This document shows positions 16,703-24,481 of a DNA stretch of 64,000 nucleotides, in pieces. The notes beneath the pieces were generated by a model that saw only the letters and a program-made list of their open reading frames with translations, was not told the origin of the DNA and made no database searches. Each line of letters begins with the position of its first letter. Position 1 is the first letter of the stretch. The stretch is taken from NCBI GenBank assembly GCA_910579465.1, contig CAJTUB010000004.1:248436-312435 (forward strand), written 5' to 3'. A program made the position numbers and the translations under genes. This DNA comes from an uncultured Lachnospiraceae bacterium. Its GTDB lineage: Bacteria; Bacillota; Clostridia; Lachnospirales; Lachnospiraceae.

Positions 16703-18850
16703 ATGATGGAACGGAAAAAAGAGGCTGCGGCGGCGGAACTGCCGGAGTTTTTAGAAGAGCAGGAAAAGGAAGAGGAGAAGCCCGGAAAGAAAGCATGGAA
16801 GGACGGGCTGCCGGAGGGCAGGGAGATTTTCCCACGTTTTTGTTATTTTCCTGTTGTCTGTTTGTTTTCAGAGCTTGTTCTGAGGCTCTGTGTCTACCGG
16901 GGCTTTCCCGGGGGGACGATGGCGGCGGCTTTTTTTGCGCTTGTCTTCGGCTGTGTCTGGAATCTGCTGACGCTTTGCTTTCCGGCGGCGTTAAACCGGG
17001 TGTTTCATTATCTTGGCCTGACGGTCGTTGCGGTGTACGGCAGCGTGCAGCTGATTTATTTTACGGTATTCGGCCGTTTCTTTTTCTTCCGCCTTGCGAC
17101 GGGCGTAGGGACCGATGTCTGGGAGTTCCGGCAGCAGATTTTTCATACGATAGCCATGCGGTGGTACGGGGTCGTGCTGCTGTTTGCGCCGCTTGTGCTG
17201 CGGATTGTACTGGATATCCGCGGTCTGGGCTTCCGGAAGCTTTCAATCAAGGCGGCTCTGGTCAGTGCAGGCGGGGGAGCAGTCTGTTACTTCGGGTTTC
17301 TGACGCTGCTTTTTACAGGCGGGAGAGCGCTTTATTCCGGGTGGAATTTGTACTTTCACGAATGGGAAGCAATGCTTGGCACACAGCGGCTCGGATTTTT
17401 TGTCGCTGCCGGAAAGGATATCAGGAATTTAATGTTTGGCGGGGATGATGACCTGGCGGAGCTTCTGGCGCATCTCACGCCGACTCCGGTGGTGAAGGAG
17501 GGGAGTCCGACCCCGGTTCTGACGCCGGTTCTGACCCCGGAGGTAAAAGAGGACCCGGAGGGGCCGACAGTGCCTCCGACGGCAACCGCAACGCCGACCC
17601 CGACGCCGCAGCAATTCCATGAATTATATGATTTTGCGAAGCTGGCAGAGGAAGAGAAAAACGAAAAGATAAAAACCCTGCATGCGTATTTTGCAGGGCA
17701 GGCTGCAGACCCGGAAAACGAATATACAGGAATGTTTGAGGGGTATAATCTGATTATGCTGACGGCGGAGGGCTTTTCGCCGTGGGCGGTGGATAAGGAG
17801 CTGACGCCGACACTTTACCGGCTGACGCACAGCGGTTTTGTTTTTGAGAATTTTTATACCCCGCTCTGGTATACGAGCACCAGCGACGGGGAGTATGTGG
17901 CATGTACCGGGCTGATTCCGGACGGGGCAAACAGCATGACGCGTTCTGCGAAAAACGATATGAGGTTTGCGTTCGGACGCCAGTTTGCAAAGGAGGGGTA
18001 TCTGACCCTTGCCTACCATAACCACAGCTACAGCTATTACCACAGGGACCAGTCGCATCCGAATCTCGGCTACACCTATAAAGGAATCGGGAATGGTCTG
18101 GTGTTAGAGAGCAACTGCTGGCCGCGTTCCGACCTGGAGATGATGCAGGCAACACTTCCGGAGTATATCGATAAGGGGCCGTTCCATGTCTATTATATGA
18201 CAGTCAGCGGTCATATGGAGTATACGTTCATGGGGAATTCCATGGCGACCCGGAACCGGGATGTGGTAAAGGACATGCCGTATTCCGATAATGCAAGGGC
18301 ATACCTTGCCTGCAATTATGAGCTGGAAAAGGCGCTGACGTATCTGTTAGAGCAGTTAGAGGAGGCGGGAATTGCGGACCGCACGGTCATTGCCCTTTCT
18401 GCAGACCATTATCCATACGGCTTGGAGAAGCAGTACATTGATGAGCTGGCAGGGCATACGGTGGAAGAAAACTTTGAATTATACAAGAACTATTTCATTC
18501 TCTGGAGCGCCGGAATGAAGGAGACCGTAACGGTAGATAAGTATTGCTCAAGTCTTGACATTGCTCCGACAATTGCCAACCTGTTCGGGCTTTCCTATGA
18601 TTCGAGACTGTATGTGGGACAGGATATTTTTTCTGACCGGGAGGGTCTTGTGATTTTTGATAATAAACGCTTCCTGACCGATAAGGTGGCCTATAATACG
18701 GCAAACGGGAAGTCAGAGACGATAAACGGAGAGGTCGTAACAAAAGAATACCTTGAGGAAAGGCTGAGGGAGGTAAGGCAGAAGTTTACCGCATCCAAGG
18801 GGATTCTGGTCAACGACTATTTCTCCTATCTGCCGGAGCTTAAGGAGTAA
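16703..18850 (+). CDS. LTA synthase family membrane sulfatase
   Basis: A 715-residue protein. Residues about 45-210 form roughly five membrane helices. About 245-310 is an extracellular Pro/Thr-rich linker with repeated TPTP and LTPVLTP units. The rest is an alkaline-phosphatase/sulfatase fold like LtaS, which transfers glycerol phosphate. YTSTSDGEY holds the expected nucleophile Thr, EGFSPW a metal-ligand Glu, SGHMEYTF a substrate-site His, and SADHYPYG the late Asp/His metal ligands. It may build a lipoteichoic-acid-like or other phosphoglycerol polymer. It starts 38 nt after the carboxypeptidase, probably in the same operon. ATG 16703 follows GAAGAAGGG; an ATG one codon later is also possible. 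Confidence 0.82.
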   Translation: MMERKKEAAAAELPEFLEEQEKEEEKPGKKAWKDGLPEGREIFPRFCYFPVVCLFSELVLRLCVYRGFPGGTMAAAFFALVFGCVWNLLTLCFPAALNRVFHYLGLTVVAVYGSVQLIYFTVFGRFFFFRLATGVGTDVWEFRQQIFHTIAMRWYGVVLLFAPLVLRIVLDIRGLGFRKLSIKAALVSAGGGAVCYFGFLTLLFTGGRALYSGWNLYFHEWEAMLGTQRLGFFVAAGKDIRNLMFGGDDDLAELLAHLTPTPVVKEGSPTPVLTPVLTPEVKEDPEGPTVPPTATATPTPTPQQFHELYDFAKLAEEEKNEKIKTLHAYFAGQAADPENEYTGMFEGYNLIMLTAEGFSPWAVDKELTPTLYRLTHSGFVFENFYTPLWYTSTSDGEYVACTGLIPDGANSMTRSAKNDMRFAFGRQFAKEGYLTLAYHNHSYSYYHRDQSHPNLGYTYKGIGNGLVLESNCWPRSDLEMMQATLPEYIDKGPFHVYYMTVSGHMEYTFMGNSMATRNRDVVKDMPYSDNARAYLACNYELEKALTYLLEQLEEAGIADRTVIALSADHYPYGLEKQYIDELAGHTVEENFELYKNYFILWSAGMKETVTVDKYCSSLDIAPTIANLFGLSYDSRLYVGQDIFSDREGLVIFDNKRFLTDKVAYNTANGKSETINGEVVTKEYLEERLREVRQKFTASKGILVNDYFSYLPELKE

Positions 18851-18886
18851 CAGGATGTAATACGGCATCGCTGCCGGGGAATAAGT

Positions 18887-18915
18887 CCGCCTGCAAAATG
18901 CGGAACTGCAGGCGG
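18887..18915 (+). terminator. Hairpin after the LTA-synthase-like gene
   Basis: CCGCCTGCA and TGCAGGCGG form a 9-bp stem, 37 nt past the stop. The T run is weak. Confidence 0.5.
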
Positions 18916-18937
18916 GGTTCCATACTTTTATGAGACA

Positions 18938-18969
18938 GAAAAGGGACTGACGTCTGAAACGTCAGTCCC
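18938..18969 (-). terminator. Terminator for the cold-shock gene
   Basis: A 10-bp perfect stem, GGGACTGACG/CGTCAGTCCC, with a 7-nt loop. On the minus strand it is followed by TTTTCTG, so it ends the csp transcript. Confidence 0.75.
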
Positions 18970-19022
18970 CGTGGCTTTTATGCACAGGGGTGCGCGCACC
19001 CTGTTCGATTTGGAATCGGGAA

Positions 19023-19220
19023 TTATAGCTTTGTAACATTAGCGGCCTGCGGCCCCTTTTCGCCTGTTACCACGTCAAACGATACCTTATCGCCCTCTTC
19101 AAGAACCTTAAAACCGTCCATGTTCAGCGCGGAATAATGTACGAAGACGTCTGTTCCGGTTTCATCGGAAATAAAACCAAACCCCTTTTTTGCATTGAAC
19201 CACTTAACTGTTCCGTTCAT
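19023..19220 (-). CDS. Cold-shock protein
   Basis: A 65-residue CspA/CspB-type RNA chaperone. It opens MNGTVKWFNAKKGFGFI and has the RNP motifs KGFGFI and DVFVHY. It binds single-stranded RNA and DNA and melts secondary structure. A well-spaced GGAGG precedes the ATG. Its transcript has about 60 nt of leader containing the small palindrome GACCGTAGGTAACGGTC, which may matter for temperature response. Confidence 0.95.
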   Translation of the reverse strand: MNGTVKWFNAKKGFGFISDETGTDVFVHYSALNMDGFKVLEEGDKVSFDVVTGEKGPQAANVTKL

Positions 19221-19283
19221 CCTGAGTTCCTCCCCGAAGTTTAAAAATGGAATTGAATTGACCGTAGGTAACGGTCTATCTTT

Positions 19284-19312
19284 AAAATAGCATAAATAGA
19301 TAAAATTGTCAA
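19284..19312 (-). promoter_or_regulatory. Promoter for the cold-shock gene
   Basis: On the minus strand: TTGACA (19312-19307), 17-nt spacer, TATTTT (19289-19284). Confidence 0.6.
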
Positions 19313-19387
19313 TGATACTGCCACTTTTTATGGATTTTTTGCACGTAATGTGGTAAGATAAGCAAAAAGGTAAAAAGGAGAAACAAT

Positions 19388-22330
19388 ATGGCTCATGTGA
19401 TAAGAGATACAGAGACATTAAAAGATTTGGCTGCCTATGAAATTATTTCGGAGGAGGCGCTGCCGGATATTTCCGGCTATGGCATCGTGCTGCGGCATAA
19501 GAAGTCGGGTGCGCGGGTTGCCCTGGTCTCCAACGATGATAATAATAAAGTATTCTGCATCGGCTTCCGTACGCCGCCCGAGGATTCTACCGGCGTTGCA
19601 CATATTTTGGAGCATTCGGTCCTCTGCGGCTCTGAGAGGTTCCCGTCCAAGGACCCGTTTGCGGAGCTGGCAAAGGGTTCCCTGAACACATTTTTAAATG
19701 CCATGACCTATCCGGACAAGACGATTTATCCGGTAGCAAGCTGCAATGATAAGGACTTTGCCAATCTGATGGAGGTCTACATGGATGCGGTGCTGTTTCC
19801 GAATATTTATCACCGGAAGGAAATCTTTCTGCAGGAGGGCTGGCATTATGAGCTGGCGGATGCAGCGTCACCGCTGTCTTATAACGGCGTGGTTTACAGC
19901 GAAATGAAGGGAGCGTTTTCCAATCCGGAGCAGCTTCTTTATTCGGAAACAGAGCAGGCGCTGTTCCCGGATACGGCATACGGGACGGAGTCAGGCGGTG
20001 ACCCGGATGTGATTCCGCAGCTGACCTATGAGCAGTTCTTAGACTTCCACCGGCGCTATTATCATCCGGTCAACAGCTATATTTATCTCTATGGCGATAT
20101 GGATATGAGAGAGCGCTTAGAGTGGCTGGACCGGGCATATCTGAGCCGTTTCGACCGGATTGAGTTAGACTCGTCCTTAAAGGAGCAGGCGCCGTTTCGT
20201 GAAAGAAAAGAGATAGAGAAGCATTATTCCGTCAATACGCCGGAGGAGGCGAAGGATGCCGCACATTTTTCCTACAGCGCGGTCCTGGAGGCAGGCTGCG
20301 GGGTTGAAAAGGAAACGGCATTTTCCATGCTTTGCAGCGCCTTGTTCAATACGGAGGGAGCGCCGGTCAAGGAGGCGCTGATTAAGGCAGGCATCGGGCA
20401 GGACAGCTATGCCATGTTTACAGATGCAATGCTGCAGCCGCTTTTCTCTCTTGTAGTAAAAAATGCGCCGGAAGAGAAGGCGGAGGAGTTTAAGAAGCTT
20501 GTATTGCAGACACTTGCTGCGTGCGTAAAGGAGGGAATTGATAAGAAGTCCCTGTATGCGGCGCTGAATCAGATAGAATTTTCATGCAGGGAGGCAGATG
20601 CCGGCAGGTATCCGAAGGGGCTGGTATACGGCCAGATGATTCTTGCAAAGTGGCTGTATGATGAGAGCCGGCTGTTTGACAATATCCAGTGGTCCCCGGT
20701 GTTTGAAAAGCTTCGCGGGCTGGTTGCTACGGATTATTATGAACAGCTTGTGCAGAAGTACCTGATTGACAACACGCATGCCGCATTCTTAACGCTGCTT
20801 CCGGAGGCAGGTCTGCTTGCCAGAAAGGAGACGGCGTTAAAGGAAAAGCTTTCCGCCTACCGGGACAGTCTCACGGAGAAGGAACTGGCGGAGCTGGCAG
20901 AACAGACCAGGGCGTTAAAGAAGTACCAGGAAGAGCCGTCTACGCCGGAGGAGCTGGCGGCAATTCCACGGCTGGCAAGAGAGGATATTAAGCGGGAAGC
21001 CGACCCGTTTATCAATGAAGTGAAGAAAATGGGAGACATCACGGTGCTTCATCAGGAGCTGTTTACCAATGGCATTGCCTATGTAAAGCTTCTCTTCGAT
21101 ATGAAGAATGTTCCGGCGGAGCTGCTGCCGTACGCCGCAATGCTTGCCCGGATTTTCGGAAGTATGGATACGAAGGAGCACGGCTATTTTGATCTGAACA
21201 ATGAGCTTGCCATCCATACCGGCGGCATTTCCTCCAGCATTCTGGTGTCTGCGCACTATGACGACATCCATCAGTACCGTGTGCATTTTCTGACGGAGGG
21301 CAAGGCGCTGTACGGGAAGCTGCCGGAGCTGTTCGCCTGCTTCCGTGAGCTTCTGACAGAGACCGTCTTTGAGCATCCTGCACGGATTCGTGAGATTTTG
21401 CGGATGCAAAAGAGCAGCTTTGAAAGCGACTTTATCGATATGGCACAGGGGGCGGCACTGCGGCGTGCGACCTCTTACTTTGCCGAGGTAGGCGTTGCCT
21501 GGGAGCAGACGGCAGGAATCGGCTATTATGAGTTTATTTCAGAGCTTTTAGAGCATTTTGATGAGCGGAAGGAAGCGCTGGTGGCAAAGCTCCATGAGAC
21601 CTATGAATGCATTTTTGCAAGGGATGTCCTGACGCTTAGCGTGACGGCGGATGCTGAAGGATACCGGCTTGCCGGAGAGCAGAGCGGGAGCCTGTTTGCA
21701 GCCTTTGCAGAGCATGCAAAGGGGAGCGGTCTTGTGCTTGCCCCGGAGAAGAAAAATGAGGGCTTTATTACGCCGGGACAGGTGCAGTATGTGTGCTGTG
21801 CAGGAGATTACAGGGCGGCAGGGCTTTCGTATACCGGCGCCTATGATGTGCTTCGTACCGCAATGAACTATGGTTATCTCTGGAACAATGTGCGTGTGCT
21901 GGGCGGCGCCTACGGCGCAGCGCTGATGGCAATGGAAAACGGAAGGATGGCGTTCTTTTCCTGGCGCGACCCGCATCTTGACCGGACGATGAAGGTTTAC
22001 GAGGACGCGGTGGACTATATTGAGCATTTTGATGCGGATGAGGCGGAGATAACAAAGTATGTGATTGGTACGATGAGTGCCGTGGATATGCCGCGGAGCC
22101 CGCGTATGGAGGGTGAACGCGGGGTTACGGCATGGCTGACCGGGAACACGTTGGAGTCCGTCCAGAAGCACCGGGAGGAGATACTGGATGTTACTGTAGA
22201 GGATATCCGGGCGCTGGCAGCGGGAGTCCGTGCGATGCTCTCCCAGAACTGCTGTTGCACGATTGGTTCAGAGGCAAAGGTACGCGAGGATGCGGCTCGT
22301 TTCCTTACGGTGAAGGAGCTGTTGCGTTAA
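19388..22330 (+). CDS. M16C insulinase-family zinc metalloprotease (PreP-like)
   Basis: A 980-residue peptidase matching the presequence-protease/Cym1 type. The inverted zinc motif HILEHSVLCGSERFP (HxxEH) lies near residue 73, with the distal Glu in YSEMKGAFSNPEQLLYSE. Four M16 domains, with the M16C-associated middle section, fill the length, which is normal for the family. It has no signal peptide, so it should be cytoplasmic and degrade short peptides. AAAAGGAG precedes the ATG. The gene ends 40 nt before era and may be co-transcribed with it. Confidence 0.9.
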   Translation: MAHVIRDTETLKDLAAYEIISEEALPDISGYGIVLRHKKSGARVALVSNDDNNKVFCIGFRTPPEDSTGVAHILEHSVLCGSERFPSKDPFAELAKGSLNTFLNAMTYPDKTIYPVASCNDKDFANLMEVYMDAVLFPNIYHRKEIFLQEGWHYELADAASPLSYNGVVYSEMKGAFSNPEQLLYSETEQALFPDTAYGTESGGDPDVIPQLTYEQFLDFHRRYYHPVNSYIYLYGDMDMRERLEWLDRAYLSRFDRIELDSSLKEQAPFRERKEIEKHYSVNTPEEAKDAAHFSYSAVLEAGCGVEKETAFSMLCSALFNTEGAPVKEALIKAGIGQDSYAMFTDAMLQPLFSLVVKNAPEEKAEEFKKLVLQTLAACVKEGIDKKSLYAALNQIEFSCREADAGRYPKGLVYGQMILAKWLYDESRLFDNIQWSPVFEKLRGLVATDYYEQLVQKYLIDNTHAAFLTLLPEAGLLARKETALKEKLSAYRDSLTEKELAELAEQTRALKKYQEEPSTPEELAAIPRLAREDIKREADPFINEVKKMGDITVLHQELFTNGIAYVKLLFDMKNVPAELLPYAAMLARIFGSMDTKEHGYFDLNNELAIHTGGISSSILVSAHYDDIHQYRVHFLTEGKALYGKLPELFACFRELLTETVFEHPARIREILRMQKSSFESDFIDMAQGAALRRATSYFAEVGVAWEQTAGIGYYEFISELLEHFDERKEALVAKLHETYECIFARDVLTLSVTADAEGYRLAGEQSGSLFAAFAEHAKGSGLVLAPEKKNEGFITPGQVQYVCCAGDYRAAGLSYTGAYDVLRTAMNYGYLWNNVRVLGGAYGAALMAMENGRMAFFSWRDPHLDRTMKVYEDAVDYIEHFDADEAEITKYVIGTMSAVDMPRSPRMEGERGVTAWLTGNTLESVQKHREEILDVTVEDIRALAAGVRAMLSQNCCCTIGSEAKVREDAARFLTVKELLR

Positions 22331-22369
22331 GCGGCAGCGAGGAGAAAGCAGGGAAACGGAGAAAAGACC

Positions 22370-23317
22370 ATGGCACAGGAAAATGGGAAACAAAAGAGGG
22401 CAGGAAACAAAGAAAAGGGCTTCCGTTCCGGCTTTGCCGCACTGATTGGCAGGCCGAACGTAGGAAAGTCCACGTTAATGAACCACCTGATTAAGCAAAA
22501 GATTGCGATTACCTCCAATAAGCCGCAGACGACCAGGACCCGCATCCAGACGGTCTATACCGACGAGCGGGGGCAGATTATTTTTCTGGATACGCCGGGG
22601 ATTCATAAGGCGAAGAATAAGCTTGGCGAGTATATGGTGAATGTGGCAGAGGGAACGCTTTCCGAGGTGGATGTGATTCTCTGGCTGGTAGAGCCGGGCA
22701 GTTACATCGGTGCAGGAGAGGAGCATATCCTCGAGGTGCTGCGCCGCACGGAAACGCCGGTTGTGTTAGTCATTAACAAAATCGATACCGTGGAAAAGGC
22801 GGCGGTTGAGAAGGCAGAGGAGATGTACCGCGGCCGGTATCCGTTTGCGGCGGTGGCGAAGGTCAGCGCGCTCCGTAGCCATAATGTCGATAAGTTGCAG
22901 TCACTGCTGTTTTCCCTGCTTCCGGAGGGGCCGATGTACTATGACGAGGATACGGTGACCGACCAGCCGGAGCGGCAGATTGCGGCAGAAATCATAAGAG
23001 AGAAGGCGTTACGGCTCTTGGATGATGAGATACCACACGGGATTGCGGTGGCAATCGAGCGGATGAAGGAGCGGCCTGACGGCAGGCTGGTCGATATCGA
23101 TGCGACAATTATCTGTGAGCGGGATTCCCACAAGGGAATCATCATCGGCAAGCAGGGCGCGATGTTAAAGCGGATCGGCACGGAGGCAAGAAAAGAAATC
23201 GAGCTTTTATTTGAGTACCATGTCAACCTGAAGCTGTGGGTAAAGGTAAAAAAGGACTGGCGGGACAGCGATTTTCTTCTGAAAAATTACGGCTATACAG
23301 AGCAGCCGGAAGAATAA
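22370..23317 (+). CDS. era: GTPase Era
   Basis: A 315-residue GTPase that binds the 3′ end of 16S rRNA during 30S maturation. G1 is GRPNVGKST, G3 DTPG, G4 NKID, and the C-terminal KH domain carries GIIIGKQGAMLKRIG. It has an extra Lys-rich N-terminal tail of about 20 residues. It is followed by yqzL and recO, the conserved Firmicutes order. Confidence 0.95.
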   Translation: MAQENGKQKRAGNKEKGFRSGFAALIGRPNVGKSTLMNHLIKQKIAITSNKPQTTRTRIQTVYTDERGQIIFLDTPGIHKAKNKLGEYMVNVAEGTLSEVDVILWLVEPGSYIGAGEEHILEVLRRTETPVVLVINKIDTVEKAAVEKAEEMYRGRYPFAAVAKVSALRSHNVDKLQSLLFSLLPEGPMYYDEDTVTDQPERQIAAEIIREKALRLLDDEIPHGIAVAIERMKERPDGRLVDIDATIICERDSHKGIIIGKQGAMLKRIGTEARKEIELLFEYHVNLKLWVKVKKDWRDSDFLLKNYGYTEQPEE

Positions 23318-23509
23318 AAGAAGGCGCCGACGTATCCTGTGTCAAGCCCCAATTTCGTTTCTTTGTATAGGATATTTTTATCAGCGTATTTTGCAGGCAT
23401 CCGGGGATGCTAACTACAGAGTGGTATCGCAGTATTTTATACCGCCAGGCGTAACGGACCGAGGAAAGGTCAGGGCAGAACCGGAAATACGAAATACGGG
23501 GGTACAAGA

Positions 23510-23689
23510 ATGGAAGAAGAGTGCTGGGTACGTTTTATGACAACAGGCAGTGTAGCAGACTATTTGTTTTACCGTGAAGCGGTGGAACAGCAGAACAGAC
23601 AGGAACAGACGGTACAGGGAGAGTCCTATGACGGAGAGCATTACAGTGACGGGAATCATATTGTCGGCACAGCCAATCGGGGAATATGA
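23510..23689 (+). CDS. yqzL: YqzL-family small protein
   Basis: A 59-residue protein starting MEEECWVRFMTTGSVADYL. The spaced W…F…TGS(V/I)xxYLxY pattern and its place between era and recO match the YqzL family of Firmicutes, whose function is unknown. It is longer than the usual 45-50 residues: a Gln/Glu-rich tail of about 30 residues runs into recO. The last 62 nt overlap the recO start in another frame. GGGGG lies 7 nt upstream of the ATG. Confidence 0.72.
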   Translation: MEEECWVRFMTTGSVADYLFYREAVEQQNRQEQTVQGESYDGEHYSDGNHIVGTANRGI

Positions 23690-24419
23690 CCGGAGGCTGG
23701 TCCTTTTGACAAAAGAGAGAGGAAAGCTTGCCGCATTTGCAAAAGGAGCGCGCCGTCCGACGGCGGCGCTGCTTGGCAGCAGCCAGCCGTTTGCATTTGG
23801 AAGGTTTACGATGTATGAGGGCAGAAGCTCCTATACGCTGCAGACTGCCGAGGTGGAAAATTATTTTGCAGAGCTGCGGAACGACCTGGCAACGGTATAT
23901 TACGGCGTGTATTTCTGCGAGTTTGCCGAAGCGGTGACAAGGGAGGGTCTTCCGGCAAAGGAGGAGCTGAAGGTGCTGTACCGTTCACTCGGAGCGTTGT
24001 CAAAGCCCTCCATCGGCCTGGAGCTGGTCCGTGCCGTGTTTGAGCTGAAAATGCTCTCCATCGGCGGCGTTTCGCCACAGGTGTTTGAATGCATCCGGTG
24101 CAGGAAAAAGGAGGAGCTGCTCTGGTTTACCGCAAAGGGAGGCGGCTGTATCTGCAAGGACTGTGCCCGAAAGCCCCGGGAAGCCGCCACGCCGGCGGGC
24201 GGAGGAGGCGCGGCAGCCGGAGAAGAGGATGTACAGCCGGTATCGGCTTCTACGCTCTATACGATGCAGTACATCCTTTCCACACCGATTGAGAGCCTGT
24301 ATACCTTTACCGTAACGGAAGAGGTGCTGCGGCAGCTGAAGAAGGTATTAAAGCAGTTTCTGACCGTACATATTGACCGGAGATTTCAAAGCTTAGAGCT
24401 GCTGGAAGCCTTGACATAG
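23628..24419 (+). CDS. recO: DNA repair protein RecO
   Basis: A 263-residue recombination mediator that loads RecA with RecF and RecR. It has an N-terminal OB fold beginning MTESITVTGIILSAQPIGEYD and a C4 zinc finger (CIRCRKKEE…CICKDC, about 156-178). A glycine/alanine-rich loop (about 188-205) follows. ATG 23628 follows GGGAG and matches the family start. The in-frame extension to 23574 is not supported and would lie inside yqzL. Confidence 0.92.
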   Translation: MTESITVTGIILSAQPIGEYDRRLVLLTKERGKLAAFAKGARRPTAALLGSSQPFAFGRFTMYEGRSSYTLQTAEVENYFAELRNDLATVYYGVYFCEFAEAVTREGLPAKEELKVLYRSLGALSKPSIGLELVRAVFELKMLSIGGVSPQVFECIRCRKKEELLWFTAKGGGCICKDCARKPREAATPAGGGGAAAGEEDVQPVSASTLYTMQYILSTPIESLYTFTVTEEVLRQLKKVLKQFLTVHIDRRFQSLELLEALT

Positions 24420-24481
24420 AGGACAGGAAATTGAACTGGCAGAAGAAATCAACCACAAGAAATTTAAGAAAGAGGATATGA

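Noticed and set aside
16669..17448. 259-codon plus-strand ORF
   Set aside because: Overlaps the LTA-synthase-like gene in another frame. The real frame has membrane helices and a sulfatase domain; this one is Gly/Arg/Cys-rich.
23318..23509. Extra gene between era and yqzL
   Set aside because: No frame with a start codon and ribosome site. I see no clear structure in these 192 nt.
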